A DNA stretch of 64,000 bases from Deltaproteobacteria bacterium (GTDB lineage Bacteria; Desulfobacterota; GWC2-55-46), in NCBI GenBank assembly GCA_016234935.1, contig JACRNL010000015.1, positions 29,495 through 93,494 on the forward strand, read 5' to 3'. Below are positions 41,266-50,290 of the stretch, piece by piece. Positions within the stretch are counted from its first letter, which is position 1. Each line of letters starts with the position of its first letter. A program made the position numbers and the translations under genes. The notes below the pieces were generated by a model. That model saw nothing but the letters and a program-made list of their open reading frames with translations. It searched no databases and was not told the DNA's origin.

Positions 41266-41453
41266 AACAGGTTCAGGTTTGCAACCTGAACCTGTTATTT
41301 CGTAATAGCAAATAGCGAACCGTTCCACGATAGAGACCCCCGATAAAAGCATTCGAGGGCAGGCTATTCGAGGACATGCTTACTTCACACGAACTATTGG
41401 GTTCAAGTTACAAACTTGAACCAGCACTAAGGCTCAATTTACAAAATTGAACC
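41266..41453. repeat. Three related hairpins and a family B copy
   Basis: Palindrome 1 (41266-41296): AACAGGTTCAGGTT, TGC, AACCTGAACCTGTT. Palindrome 2 (41400-41422): GGTTCAAGTT, ACA, AACTTGAACC. Palindrome 3 (41431-41453): GGCTCAATTT, ACA, AAATTGAACC with one mismatch. All share GGxTCAxxTT arms and a three-base loop. A family B copy (GACCCCCGATAAAAGCATTC) lies between 1 and 2. No gene is visible in the whole gap 41223-41661. Confidence 0.85.
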
Positions 41454-41513
41454 CGCACATGGAGAAAACAAAGACCTTAATCTTACCGCCTCGCACTTTT
41501 GAATCTGTTTTAT

Positions 41514-41640
41514 TCCTCTCCCCTCGCGGGAGAGGGTAGGGTGAGGGGGTTGAACCCCTTCAAGGGGCATTTTTTCACCCCCGCCCTACCCTCCCCCATC
41601 CCCCGCTTTAAACACGCGAGGGCAGGCAAGGGAGAGGAAA
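41514..41640. repeat. Family D repeat with nested family A
   Basis: CCTCTCCCCTCGCGGGAGAG, GGTAGGGTGAGGGG, then family A (GGTTGAACCCC, TTCAAGGGGC) at 41546-41568, then CCCCCGCCCTACCCTCCCCC, and a B-type end (CCCCCGCTTTAAACACGCGA, GGGCAGGC). It is a composite of three families in the leaderless gap downstream of rny. Confidence 0.82.
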
Positions 41641-41661
41641 AAAATAAAGACCCCGCGTCAA

Positions 41662-43218
41662 CTACTTCGCGTAATCTATGGCCCTTGATTCCCTGATAAC
41701 CGTTACCTTTATCTGTCCGGGATAGGAAAGCTCTTTTTCTATCTTTCTAGCGATGTCCTTTGACAGGACTACCGCGCCGTCGTCGGTGATGTGCTGATTT
41801 TCGACTATGACCCTGACCTCCCTGCCGGCCTGAAGCGCATAGGACTTCTCGACGCCGGGGAAGCCCTTGGCTATCTTCTCAAGCTCTTCAAGGCGCTTGA
41901 CGTATGTCTCGACCGTCTCCTTCCTCGCGCCGGGGCGCGCCGCGCTCAGCGTGTCGGCGGCCTGCACGAGGATGCCAAGGATGGAGCCCGGGTTGTCGTC
42001 GTGATGCCCGCCTATGGCCTGGATAATCTTGGGCTGCTCACCGTACTTTTTGGCAAGGTCGGCGCCGATAAGGGCGTGCGGCCCTTCAATCTCATGGTCA
42101 ACGGCCTTGCCTATATCGTGGAGAAGGCCCGCCCTTCTGGCTATCTTCACCGGTATGCCCAATTCCGAGGCCATCAGGCCGCAGATGAAAGCGACCTCCA
42201 TGGAATGCTGGTAGACGTTCTGCGCGTAGCTTGTCCTGTATTTGAGCCTGCCCACGAGCTTTTGTATCTCTTTGTGAATGCCGTGAAGGCCCGTGTCGAA
42301 GATGGCCCTCTCGCCGGCCTCGTTTATGGACTGCATTATCTCGCCTTCGACCTTGGCGACTATCTCCTCTATCCTTGAAGGGTGTATCCTTCCGTCAACG
42401 ATAAGCCGTTCAAGGGACTGCTTTGCTATCTCCCTTCTTACGGGGTTGTGGCCTGAAAGTATGACCGCCTCCGGCGTGTCGTCGATGATGATGTCAATGC
42501 CGGTGGCGGCTTCGATTGCGCGGATGTTCCTGCCCTCCCTGCCGATAATCCTTCCCTTCATCTCCTCGTTGGGCAGGTGCACGACCGAGACCATCCTTTC
42601 CGCCGCGTATTCGCCCGCGTACCTCTGGACGGCAAGGCCGATGATCTCCGTGGCCCTCTTTTCCGCCTCGGCCTTTGTCTCGTCTTCAATCCTCTTTAAA
42701 GTCTTGCCGGCCTCGAGCTTTGCCTCGTTCTCCATCGACTCGACGAGGGTGCGCTTTGCCTCATCGGCGGACATCCCGGCGACGGACTCAAGCTTCGCCC
42801 TCTGGTCGTCAACCAGCTTCGCGGCGTCGTCCTCAAGGTCTTTGGCCTTTTTTTCCTGCGCCGCGACGGCCTTTTCCCTCTTTACGAATTCGGTCTCTTT
42901 TCTGTCAAGCGCCTCGACCTTCCTGTCGATGTTTTCCTCTTTCTGTCCGACCCTCTTTTCCAGAATCTGAAGCTCTTTTCTTCTCTCGCGGGTCTCCTTT
43001 TCAAACTCCACCTTGCCCTGAAAGACGACGTCCTTTGCCTGAAGGTCCGCCTCTTTCCTTATGTTCTCGGCCTGCTTTTTTGCCTCGGCTATTATCGACT
43101 CCGACGCGGTCTTGCCGGCCTCGACGTTGGCCTCCACGACCTTCTTTCTCAAAACGAAGCCGATCGCGGCGCCTATCCCCAATGAGATTATTGCTATTAT
43201 AGCGGTAATTATTTCCAT
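41662..43218 (-). CDS. rny: Ribonuclease Y
   Basis: RNase Y is a membrane-anchored endoribonuclease that starts mRNA decay. The 518-residue protein starts with an N-terminal helix ([20 protein letters not shown]). It continues into a long coiled coil (about 30-200), a KH domain with the GxxG loop ([20 protein letters not shown]) and an HD domain ([20 protein letters not shown]). A C-terminal YmdA/YtgF-like region ends [21 protein letters not shown] use the ATG at 43218, with GGAGGGG upstream. The upstream frame to 43329 has no family support. Its neighbour ymdB fits a shared role. Confidence 0.96.
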   Translation of the reverse strand: MEIITAIIAIISLGIGAAIGFVLRKKVVEANVEAGKTASESIIAEAKKQAENIRKEADLQAKDVVFQGKVEFEKETRERRKELQILEKRVGQKEENIDRKVEALDRKETEFVKREKAVAAQEKKAKDLEDDAAKLVDDQRAKLESVAGMSADEAKRTLVESMENEAKLEAGKTLKRIEDETKAEAEKRATEIIGLAVQRYAGEYAAERMVSVVHLPNEEMKGRIIGREGRNIRAIEAATGIDIIIDDTPEAVILSGHNPVRREIAKQSLERLIVDGRIHPSRIEEIVAKVEGEIMQSINEAGERAIFDTGLHGIHKEIQKLVGRLKYRTSYAQNVYQHSMEVAFICGLMASELGIPVKIARRAGLLHDIGKAVDHEIEGPHALIGADLAKKYGEQPKIIQAIGGHHDDNPGSILGILVQAADTLSAARPGARKETVETYVKRLEELEKIAKGFPGVEKSYALQAGREVRVIVENQHITDDGAVVLSKDIARKIEKELSYPGQIKVTVIRESRAIDYAK

Positions 43219-43339
43219 AATCGCGGTTCCCCCTCCAACACATCTATATTTTTCAGACGGCCCTGAGGCCGCCGCCATCTGGAGCGCCCGGCGGAAGAGT
43301 TTTTTACCCTTTCCCTCCGTCGCTTTCACTGCCGCCGCG

Positions 43340-43915
43340 TCAGGCAGGATACAGTATCCTCGCCTCGGTCACTATCGCGGCCATCGGTACGTCGTGCGGC
43401 TCTGCTGGTATTTCCCCGTCAACCAGCTGAAACTCGTAAGCCAGCGCCGCTATCGGGCACCGCGCGTCTTTAAGCGCCCTGTCGTAGCAGCCCTTGCCGT
43501 AGCCAAGCCTTGTCCCATTTTTATCGAACGCCGCGCCGGGCACAACGACAAGGTCAAACTCCGCGGCCTCCACGCTCTTTTCATGCGCCCCGGGCTCGGA
43601 TATCTCGTAAGAGCCAGGCGCCATGTCGCCGAGTTTTAAAACCCTATGGAAGGTGAGATGCCGCCTGCCCCTTACCACCCTCGGAAAATACACCTCTTTG
43701 CCCAGCCTTACCGCCTCCGCGAAAATCGTATCCGTAAGCGGTTCGTTCCTGAAGCTCGAATAGAGCGCCAGACGCCTTGCAGGGTGGAACAGACCGGACA
43801 AGATGAACCTTTTCTGGACGAGCGCGCTAAGACGCATTACGTCCTCAAAGGACATTATCCGGCGCATCTCAAGGATCTCGGCCCTGAGACGCTCCTTTAA
43901 CTGGGACCTTTGCAT
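43340..43915 (-). CDS. ygfA: 5-formyltetrahydrofolate cyclo-ligase
   Basis: It converts 5-formyl-THF to 5,10-methenyl-THF with ATP, salvaging folate. The 191-residue protein has [40 protein letters not shown] and CYDR, the nucleotide-binding signature. It lies directly downstream of 6S RNA, as ygfA does in Escherichia coli, where both are transcribed together. Confidence 0.94.
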   Translation of the reverse strand: MQRSQLKERLRAEILEMRRIMSFEDVMRLSALVQKRFILSGLFHPARRLALYSSFRNEPLTDTIFAEAVRLGKEVYFPRVVRGRRHLTFHRVLKLGDMAPGSYEISEPGAHEKSVEAAEFDLVVVPGAAFDKNGTRLGYGKGCYDRALKDARCPIAALAYEFQLVDGEIPAEPHDVPMAAIVTEARILYPA

Positions 43916-44175
43916 TTGCCTTATTTCTTTTTTAGGGAAGAGTGCAGAGAGCTTTTTGAACGAAAAAGCCTTAGACTTGAAACCTGAGGATTCGGACAGG
44001 GCGGACGGGACACTGCCTGTTTTGACCGCAGAGCGGCCAAAACGACTGAACTTCTATCTTACGGATAAAACATCAGATTTTCGATGATAAAACATCGTTA
44101 ACGCCTGTAACTAAACCATATGATAAACAGCTCTTATGAATCGTTTGCCGTGTTTTAGCCCCGCCCGTGACGTCT

Positions 44176-44354
44176 TATCCCCCGCCCTGGCCGTGTCGTT
44201 GTACATTTGAACCTGTTTTGAACAGGTGGGCGCCATGATGACTGTTTTTGGTTTTCCCGCGAAGGGGACATGCCGGCCGCAGTCAGGGAAAGCTCCCATT
44301 TTTATAATATTGGTTCAAAAACATACATTCGATCACCAACCGAGCAGGGGAGAT
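44176..44354 (-). ncRNA. ssrS: 6S RNA
   Basis: 6S RNA binds the housekeeping sigma-70 holoenzyme and mimics an open promoter. The zapA-ssrS-ygfA position is conserved. On the minus strand the 5' end ATCTCCCCTGCTCGG can pair with the 3' end CGGCCAGGGCGGGGGAT, closing a long rod of about 180 bases. The 3' part contains a hairpin CACCTGTTCAAAACAGGTTC followed by AAATGTACAACGACACGGC, which parallels the E. coli 6S end (hairpin, GGTTCAAGG, GTTACA, CGGC). An internal central bubble region (near 44230-44300) lies opposite. Exact ends are estimates. Confidence 0.72.
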
Positions 44355-44377
44355 ATTTTCCTGTCCCCTGTCCCTTT

Positions 44378-44671
44378 TTACTCAAGTCTCCTGTCTATAA
44401 GTTCGGTCAGCTCTTCTGACCTTCTTCCAAGCGTTTCGAGTGTCTCTCTGGCCTTGATGACCTCTCCGGTGATGTTAAGCGCGGCTAGGAGCGCGATATC
44501 CAGCGAGGATACCGCTTTAGAGCCTTCCTTAACCTCCTCGATCTTATTGTTTAGGTACTCCTCCACCTTGCGGATGTGCTCTTCGCCTTCTTCGCTTTTA
44601 ACGACCAGCTTGTGGCCGCCTATCTTGAGCTCCGCCACTTTTTTATGCACCGCTTCATGCCCCTTGAACAA
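44378..44671 (-). CDS. zapA: Cell division protein ZapA
   Basis: ZapA binds and bundles FtsZ. The 97-residue protein has the ZapA beta-strand start (VAELKIGGHKLVVKSEEGEE), HIRKVEEYLNNKIEEV, a helix with SSLDIALLAALNITGEVIKA and a C-terminal coiled coil. It overlaps the upstream coiled-coil gene by 17 bases and is followed by the 6S RNA. Confidence 0.9.
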   Translation of the reverse strand: MFKGHEAVHKKVAELKIGGHKLVVKSEEGEEHIRKVEEYLNNKIEEVKEGSKAVSSLDIALLAALNITGEVIKARETLETLGRRSEELTELIDRRLE

Positions 44672-44885
44672 TGGAATCGAGCCTGCCGAGAAGTTTGTCT
44701 ACCTTCTCCCTGACCATGTTCTTTTCCTTATCCAGTTCTTTCATCTTTGCCTGAAGTTCCCTGATTTCGAGCTCTTTCGTGCCAATGGCGGTTTTAAGGC
44801 CTTGATTTTCAGTTTTCATTTGTTCATAGCCGTCCAGGAGTTTCGTGAGCCCCTCCTCCAGCATTTCGAACCTTTCAAGCGTCAT
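44655..44885 (-). CDS. ZapB-like coiled-coil protein
   Basis: A 76-residue, almost entirely helical protein (MTLERFEMLEEGLTKLLDGY, ENQGLKTAIGTKELEIRELQ, VREKVDKLLGRLDSIVQG). The ATG at 44885 follows GGAGGGG; an upstream start adds 13 residues without family support. Its position before zapA and its heptad pattern fit the ZapB-like partner that links ZapA to the nucleoid. Coiled coils are hard to assign by sequence, so the name is tentative. Confidence 0.75.
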   Translation of the reverse strand: MTLERFEMLEEGLTKLLDGYEQMKTENQGLKTAIGTKELEIRELQAKMKELDKEKNMVREKVDKLLGRLDSIVQGA

Positions 44886-44978
44886 CTTTTCCCCTCCAAA
44901 CCATTTATATCTTACGTTTTTCAAGGATGAAAGTCAAGGGCGCATTTTTAGCGCGTTGCCCTTTAAAAGCGTCAATTG

Positions 44979-45016
44979 AAAACAAAAGACCCTGTCCGGA
45001 ACGGGCAGGGCCTTTC
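44979..45016 (-). terminator. Terminator of the glutamate synthase operon
   Basis: On the minus strand AAAGGCCCTGCCCG, TT and CCGGACAGGGTCTTTT form a hairpin followed by GTTTTC, about 30 bases after the last gene of the operon. Confidence 0.85.
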
Positions 45017-45046
45017 AAAAACGGATACGTTTAACTACCGGTTTTA

Positions 45047-45820
45047 TCAATAAGCGTAGAGATTCCCGTACGGCCTTGAGGAGACGGGGATGAGTTTTTT
45101 AAAGCCCTTTTTCATGACGTCTTCGAGCTTCAGGCCAAAGTCCGCGCAGTATGGAATGAGGGCGTCTTTGAGGGCTTTTATATCCTCCGCGTCCAGCTCC
45201 ATGACGCCGACCTCGGCGCCGCATTGCTTCTTGTCTACCTCTCCCCTTATATAAATGACGCCGCCGTGCATGCCGGTGGCCAGATAATCGCCGACCAGCG
45301 GGTGACCCCCTTCAAGGGGCTGAGCCCCCTCAGGGGGCTTAGCGTCCTTTTCGTCAAGGCCGAGAAGGATTAGCGTGCCTCCGGCCATGTATTCGCCGAA
45401 AAAATCGCCGGCCGTGCCGCCGACGATTATGGTAGGCGACTGCTTTTTGACGCCCTTCATGTGTATGCCCACGCGGTAACCGACGTCGCCGCGTATATGG
45501 AGCCGGCCGCCCCTCATGCCGTAGCCAAGCACGTCCCCGGCGTGGCCGTGGATTATTATCCTGCCGCTGTTCATGGTGTTGGCGATGTTGTCCTGCGCGT
45601 TGTCCTTTATGACAAGCGTGGGGCCGTCCATGAAGGCCGCCAAATCGTTGCCCGGAACGCCCTCGATGGTTATCACCGCGCCGCCGCGAAGCCCGTCGCC
45701 TATGTAGTACTGGCCGTTCACGTGCTTAACGCGGATTTCCTTCTCGCCCCTTGCAACTGCCTCTCGAATACTCGCGTTCAGCTCGCCAAAACGCACGCCT
45801 TTTGCGTCAATGTCAAACAT
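45047..45820 (-). CDS. Glutamate synthase GXGXG-domain subunit
   Basis: This 257-residue protein corresponds to the C-terminal beta-helix of the large GltB, made as a separate subunit. The GXGXG repeats are visible: GQYYIGDGLRGGAVITIEG, DNIANTMNSGRIIIHGHAGD, GYGMRGGRLHIRGDVGYRVG, GTAGDFFGEYMAGGTLILLG and TGMHGGVIYIRG. Residues about 161-173 (PPEGAQPLEGGHP) include two fused family A units (45301-45339), placed between LGLDEKDAK and LVGDYLATGMHGG, in a turn of the helix. It is the last gene of the operon and ends before a terminator. Confidence 0.92.
   Translation of the reverse strand: MFDIDAKGVRFGELNASIREAVARGEKEIRVKHVNGQYYIGDGLRGGAVITIEGVPGNDLAAFMDGPTLVIKDNAQDNIANTMNSGRIIIHGHAGDVLGYGMRGGRLHIRGDVGYRVGIHMKGVKKQSPTIIVGGTAGDFFGEYMAGGTLILLGLDEKDAKPPEGAQPLEGGHPLVGDYLATGMHGGVIYIRGEVDKKQCGAEVGVMELDAEDIKALKDALIPYCADFGLKLEDVMKKGFKKLIPVSSRPYGNLYAY
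45301..45339 (-). repeat. Two family A units in the GXGXG subunit gene
   Basis: GGTGACCCCCTTCAAGGGGC and TGAGCCCCCTCAGGGGGCTT on the plus strand. The gene reads them as KPPEGAQPLEGGHP in frame. Confidence 0.88.
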
Positions 45821-45860
45821 TGTCAGAAAATCTCCTTAACTGTCAGCGGTTATCCTGTTC

Positions 45861-47366
45861 TTATCTTCCGGCCGGTTTCACGCCGAGTATGTCAAGCGTC
45901 TCCGCGTCAAGGCCGATGCCGCGCAGCCTTTCACGGTTGCCCCTTAAGCTCTCTATCGCGTTTATGCCGAGGGCGCCGAGTATTTCCTTTAACTCGTGCT
46001 CCCACGCGTGGACGAGGTTTATAAGCCTTTCCGCGTATATCTCCGGGTCAAGCCTCGCGGTCAGTTCCGGCCTCTGCGTGGTGATGCCCCATGAGCAGTT
46101 GCCCGTGTAGCACTTTCCGCAGACCGTGCAGCCCATTGTGATGAGCGCCGCCGTCGCTATGGCGACAGAGTCCGCGCCGAGGGCTATGGCCTTTGCCGCG
46201 TCCGCGCTTGAGCGTATGCCGCCCGCGGCTATGATGGACGCCTCGTTCCTTATGCCCTCCTGCCTCAGCCTGTCGTCTACCGCGGCTATGGCGTGCTCTA
46301 TCGGAATGCCGAGATGGTCTCTTATTATCGCCGGGGCCGCGCCCGTGCCGCCCCTGAAGCCGTCGAGGTAGATAATATCCGCGCCCGCCCTGACGACGCC
46401 GGAGGCGATGGCCGCGACGTTATGCACCGCCGCTATCTTGACGGAGACGGGCTTGTAGTTCGTCGCCTCTTTAATGGCGTAGATGAGCTGGCGCAGGTCT
46501 TCTATTGAATAAATGTCGTGCTGAGGCGCAGGGGAAAGGGCGTCCGTGCCGACCGGTATCATCCTGGCCCTTGCGACCTCAAGCGGAATCTTCTCTCCGG
46601 GCAGATGTCCGCCTATGCCGGGCTTGGCGCCCTGGCCTATCTTTATCTCGACGGCCACGCCGGCGTTCAGGTAGTCCGGGTTCACGCCGAACCTGCCGGA
46701 GGCCACCTGCACGATGATGGAATCCTTATAAGGCAAAAGGTCTTCGTGAAGCCCGCCTTCGCCGGTATTCATGAGTATCCCGCACTCCTTGGCGGCTATG
46801 GCCAGCACCTTCTGCGCGTTGAGGCTTATGGAGCCGAACGACATGGGCGAGAAGATAACGGGCATGGAGAGCTTTATCTGCGGCGGCATCTTTGTTTTTA
46901 ATTTCGGCTTGCCGCCGCCCTTTTCAAACTCCACGCTTGAAGGCTTCTTGCCCAGATAAGTCCGCAGTTCCATAGGCTCGCGCAGCGGGTCTATGGAGGG
47001 ATTGGTCACCTGGCACGCGTCTATCAGCAGATGGTCAAAGAGTATGGTATACGGCTGATCGCTGCCCATTCCGGTAAGCGGTATGCCGCCGGTCTCCGAC
47101 TGCCTCTTGAGGTTCCTTATGTGGTTAAATCCCCAGTAGGCGTTGTTTTTGAACTTTACAGGGTTGTCGTTTATCTCTATCGCCTCTTCCGGGCAATAGT
47201 GGTAGCACCTGAGGCATTTAACGCACTTCTGCGTGTCTATGACTACCTTATCCCCGCCCCAGGAATAAACGGACCAGCCGCAGTTCTGGATACAACGCTT
47301 GCAGCGGATGCATTTGACCTGATCAATGGTCGCCAGATATTCAGGCGGCGCCAGACTCTTAAACAT
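45861..47366 (-). CDS. Ferredoxin-containing glutamate synthase FMN subunit
   Basis: The 501-residue subunit makes glutamate from 2-oxoglutarate and ammonia on FMN. The N-terminus holds two [4Fe-4S] motifs (CIRCKRCIQNC and CVKCLRCYHYC). The synthase domain has IFSPMSFGSISLNAQKVLAI, MNTGEGGLHED, VQVASGRFGVNPDYLN, KIGQGAKPGIGGHLPGEK and DIIYLDGFRGGTGAAP. The FeS loop is CTVCGKCYTGNCSWG. This is the archaeal-type GltB2 organisation, with amidotransferase and GXGXG domains in separate genes. Electrons must come by way of the ferredoxin domain, and HdrBC-like proteins encoded upstream are the obvious source. Confidence 0.95.
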   Translation of the reverse strand: MFKSLAPPEYLATIDQVKCIRCKRCIQNCGWSVYSWGGDKVVIDTQKCVKCLRCYHYCPEEAIEINDNPVKFKNNAYWGFNHIRNLKRQSETGGIPLTGMGSDQPYTILFDHLLIDACQVTNPSIDPLREPMELRTYLGKKPSSVEFEKGGGKPKLKTKMPPQIKLSMPVIFSPMSFGSISLNAQKVLAIAAKECGILMNTGEGGLHEDLLPYKDSIIVQVASGRFGVNPDYLNAGVAVEIKIGQGAKPGIGGHLPGEKIPLEVARARMIPVGTDALSPAPQHDIYSIEDLRQLIYAIKEATNYKPVSVKIAAVHNVAAIASGVVRAGADIIYLDGFRGGTGAAPAIIRDHLGIPIEHAIAAVDDRLRQEGIRNEASIIAAGGIRSSADAAKAIALGADSVAIATAALITMGCTVCGKCYTGNCSWGITTQRPELTARLDPEIYAERLINLVHAWEHELKEILGALGINAIESLRGNRERLRGIGLDAETLDILGVKPAGR

Positions 47367-47453
47367 TACTTCCTCCTTAAAAACCGTGCGCGCCGCGGCA
47401 GACCGCGCGAAAAACCGGAAAAGGGTCTTTTAACGGCTGCGGTCAACGGACAC

Positions 47454-47473
47454 GGTTGAAGGGGTCGCCCCCT
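47454..47473. repeat. Family A repeat between glutamate synthase genes
   Basis: GGTTGAAGGGGTCGCCCCCT forms a short stem (AGGGG / CCCCCT). It adjoins the stop codon of the amidotransferase gene. Confidence 0.65.
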
Positions 47474-47474
47474 G

Positions 47475-48674
47475 TCAGTCTTTTAACTCTACAACCACCG
47501 GCTCGCCGGCTCTAGGCGCCCAGACCCTGTCGGGCTTGGGGCATATCTCCCTTATGGCGGACTCTTCGCTTGCCATATAGACCATTGCGTCCTTGGTGGC
47601 GGCTACCAGCGGACGGAGCTTGATCCTGTCGTTTATGCCGACAAGCCCCCTGCTGTGTCCGAAGAGGATGGAAAACGGCCCGTTCAAAAGCGCGCTGCCA
47701 TAGGCCAGCCTGAGGGCGGTGACGGCCTCTTTTTGCGCACCGTCCATCGCGTCGATATTCTTCCAGAAGGGCGCGGCCAGGGCCGTGCAGGCGGCTCCTA
47801 TGTCAAGGCCGTGCCTTCTGATGAGGAGGTCGAGCAGATAGGCCACCACCTCCGTGTCCGTCAGAAGGCTCAGCTTATAGCCGTACATCTCAAGGTATCT
47901 CTTGTTGATGCCGTAGGACGATATCTCGCCGTTGTGGACGATAGACCAGTCAAGGAGCGTGAACGGGTGCGCCCCGCCCCACCAGCCCGGCGTGTTCGTG
48001 GGAAAGCGCGTATGCGCAGTCCAGATATACCCCTCATATTCGTCTATCCTGAAAAAGTCGGCGATGTCCTTCGGGTTGCCGACGCCCTTGAACGCGCCCA
48101 TGTTCTTTCCGGAGCTGAAGACATAGGCCCCGTCTATTTCGGAGTTTATCTTCATCACGGTGTTGACGACGAAGTCGGCCTCTTCTATCCCGCCGGCGAG
48201 CTTTTCCTTAAGCGGCTTTATGAAGTAGCGCACCAGGAGCGGGCTTATCGGGATGGCCTTTACCGGAGAGGTCGGTATCTCCTCTATCTTTTCGATATGA
48301 TAATTGGACTTAAGGAGGTCCTCTGCCGTGAACCTGATGGACGGGTCGTCGTACATCACGTGGAAGGCGTAAAAGTCCTTGAAATCAGGGTAGATGCCGT
48401 AGGCGGCGTATCCGGCGCCGAGGCCGTTGCCCCTGTCGTTCATCAGGCAAAGGGACTTTACGATGTGGCTGCCTGAGAGCCTCTTTTTGTCCTTGCTTAT
48501 GAGCCCGGTAAGCCCGCAGCCGGATATGTCCTTCTGAAAGTCAAAGCCCGCGCCTTGAAGGCGGCCGCCGCCTTGCGTGTTCTTGTTCCTGCCTATCGGG
48601 CCGGAGGCCCCTTGAAGGGGTTCAACCCCAATGTACGGAGATATAAATTTTGCATTCCTTTTGTCGCGATTCAC
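47475..48674 (-). CDS. Glutamate synthase glutamine-amidotransferase subunit
   Basis: A class II (Ntn) glutaminase domain made as a separate 399-residue subunit. The nucleophile is the Cys in SGCGLTGLI near residue 52. The conserved [40 protein letters not shown] and [15 protein letters not shown] follow. The first 50 residues precede the catalytic Cys and would have to be removed or be a tolerated leader. They include [11 protein letters not shown] from a perfect 22-base family A unit (48608-48629). The protein releases ammonia from glutamine for the FMN subunit. Confidence 0.93.
   Translation of the reverse strand: MNRDKRNAKFISPYIGVEPLQGASGPIGRNKNTQGGGRLQGAGFDFQKDISGCGLTGLISKDKKRLSGSHIVKSLCLMNDRGNGLGAGYAAYGIYPDFKDFYAFHVMYDDPSIRFTAEDLLKSNYHIEKIEEIPTSPVKAIPISPLLVRYFIKPLKEKLAGGIEEADFVVNTVMKINSEIDGAYVFSSGKNMGAFKGVGNPKDIADFFRIDEYEGYIWTAHTRFPTNTPGWWGGAHPFTLLDWSIVHNGEISSYGINKRYLEMYGYKLSLLTDTEVVAYLLDLLIRRHGLDIGAACTALAAPFWKNIDAMDGAQKEAVTALRLAYGSALLNGPFSILFGHSRGLVGINDRIKLRPLVAATKDAMVYMASEESAIREICPKPDRVWAPRAGEPVVVELKD
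48608..48629 (-). repeat. Perfect family A unit in the amidotransferase gene
   Basis: CCCCTTGAAGGGG then TTCAACCCC, the exact 22-base consensus. It is read as GVEPLQG at residues 16-22. Confidence 0.92.
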
Positions 48675-48689
48675 AGCCTGTCACCTTTC

Positions 48690-48716
48690 CCCGCTTAAAG
48701 CCTGCGAGGACATGCT
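48690..48716. repeat. Family B-type hairpin
   Basis: CCCCGCTTAAAGCCTGCGAG followed by GACATGC, in the gap between the amidotransferase and HdrC-like genes. Confidence 0.7.
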
Positions 48717-48746
48717 TATGGTTAATTTTATTTCCTGTTGTTCATC

Positions 48747-49211
48747 TTATTCATTGTGCGCCTTGCGCGCGTCTTTCTCTTTAGCCTCTTTTAAAAGGGC
48801 ATGGAGTTTTTTGAACTCCTCCGCCCCGCTCTTCGGAGGGTCGGGCAGGCCGAACTTTTTCCTCGCTGGAAGGGCAGGCTCGCCGAGCCTTGAGGTCTTC
48901 ACGAACATATCCCAGCCGCGCTTGACCTGCGGCGGATGAAGCCCTCTCTTGGCCGCAATGGTCCTGAGGGCCGTCATGGCGTTTTCAAAACCGTAGTGCT
49001 GAAAGCACATCTCAAGACAATAGTGGCACTCAAGACACTGCCAGATGGACTTGGACGCAAGCCATTTGTCCATATCGCCCTTCAGGATGTCCTTTATCAC
49101 CGCGCGGGGGTCGTAGCCGGGAAGGTTCAGGCTCGACGGGCAGATGGAGTAGCAGGCCCCGCACCCGGAGCACATCTCAAGGAGCTTCATGTTTAATTGC
49201 GCGTCAAGCAT
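48747..49211 (-). CDS. HdrC-like iron-sulfur protein
   Basis: A 154-residue soluble protein with two [4Fe-4S] motifs: CSGCGACYSICPS and CLECHYCLEMC. The first segment (MKLLEMCSGCGACYSICP) and the spacing match subunit C of heterodisulfide reductase. HdrC passes electrons to the CCG-domain HdrB subunit encoded just upstream. The operon continues into the glutamate synthase genes, so it may carry electrons to or from that enzyme. Confidence 0.88.
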   Translation of the reverse strand: MLDAQLNMKLLEMCSGCGACYSICPSSLNLPGYDPRAVIKDILKGDMDKWLASKSIWQCLECHYCLEMCFQHYGFENAMTALRTIAAKRGLHPPQVKRGWDMFVKTSRLGEPALPARKKFGLPDPPKSGAEEFKKLHALLKEAKEKDARKAHNE

Positions 49212-49242
49212 TGCCTTGCCCTCCCTTGCCCTTTAAAAGGGT

Positions 49243-50190
49243 CTATCCCAGCGCTCCGGCCTTGTTCAGCTCGTCTTCAAGGCTTTGGGTATCGACGGGT
49301 TTTGCCTTAAGTCCATCCCACTTTTTCATAAAGCCGGAGCAGTCCACCCTGTGCGAGTTCATGCCGAGCTCTTCGGGGGAATATCCCATCGCAAGGCCCA
49401 TAAGCTCCGTGAAATATATGACGGGGACGCCGAGCTTCTCGCCCTCTTTTTCCATGAGGAACTGATTATTGTCAAACTGCAAAAAGCATGACGGACAGCA
49501 AAGGAGCAGCGCATCCGCGCCTATGGCCTTTAATTCCTTGAGCTTCAAGCGCGCCATCTGAAGGGCGTAATCGTGCTGGTCAACCCTGTCGAGCCCCTGT
49601 CCGCAGCACATCATCTTGGCGGGGAAGTCCGGAGACTCGGCCCCGAGCGCCCTTATGAGGTTGTCGAACTTTTTAGGGTTGAGCGGGTCGTCGTTTTTGA
49701 GCGCATGGGACGGCCTTATCATGTGGCATCCGTAATGTATGGCCAGCTTCATGCCGGCAAAGTCCTTCTTTATTTTCTGCCGTATCCTCTGAACCCCGAC
49801 CGCGTCGTGAAAGAACGGGACAAGGTGGGCGAGCTTCGCCGTGCCCTTGAACTCCCTGCCTATCCCCTTTAACAGGGAATTGACCTGGGCCCTGTCGACG
49901 GGGTTGTAATTCAGTTCGCTTTTGACCGTGGCGAGGTTTGAGACGCACCCGGTGCAGGGGCTGACTATGTCGCAGTCAAGCTCGTCGGCCAATGCCACGT
50001 TGCGCGCGGCTGTGGCCACGAAGAGCGAATGGTCGATATTATTGACAAGTGATTTTTCAGGACAGCACGTGAAGCCGTCTATATCCCTGTACGGCAGCTT
50101 GAACTCATCCAGCACAATGCGGGTGGATTTTTCAAGAAAAGGAAAACGGGTCTGAATCGTGCAGCCCCAGAATACGGCAAATTCTTTCAT
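49243..50190 (-). CDS. HdrB-like CCG-domain protein
   Basis: A 315-residue protein with two cysteine-rich CCG domains, as in the catalytic subunit of heterodisulfide reductase. The first domain shows GCTIQTRFPFLEKST, TCCPEK and SPCTGCVSNL. The second shows HYGCHMIRPSH, MMCCGQGLDRVDQ and LLCCPSCFLQFD. These ligate noncubane [4Fe-4S] clusters that reduce disulfides. No HdrA is present, so this is an HdrBC pair whose partner may be a ferredoxin or another oxidoreductase. It leads the glutamate synthase operon. Confidence 0.9.
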   Translation of the reverse strand: MKEFAVFWGCTIQTRFPFLEKSTRIVLDEFKLPYRDIDGFTCCPEKSLVNNIDHSLFVATAARNVALADELDCDIVSPCTGCVSNLATVKSELNYNPVDRAQVNSLLKGIGREFKGTAKLAHLVPFFHDAVGVQRIRQKIKKDFAGMKLAIHYGCHMIRPSHALKNDDPLNPKKFDNLIRALGAESPDFPAKMMCCGQGLDRVDQHDYALQMARLKLKELKAIGADALLLCCPSCFLQFDNNQFLMEKEGEKLGVPVIYFTELMGLAMGYSPEELGMNSHRVDCSGFMKKWDGLKAKPVDTQSLEDELNKAGALG

Positions 50191-50290
50191 ATAAAAAACC
50201 TTTTATGATTGCGTCCGAATCCCGCTGAAACTTCCGGAACCTTTACATAACCGCCGCTAAATAGCCGAAAAAGTCCGCTCCGCAACCCCG

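Noticed and set aside
41250..41660. CRISPR-like array (three palindromes at intervals)
   Set aside because: The units differ in sequence, the spacing is irregular, and there are no cas genes. They are separate hairpins.
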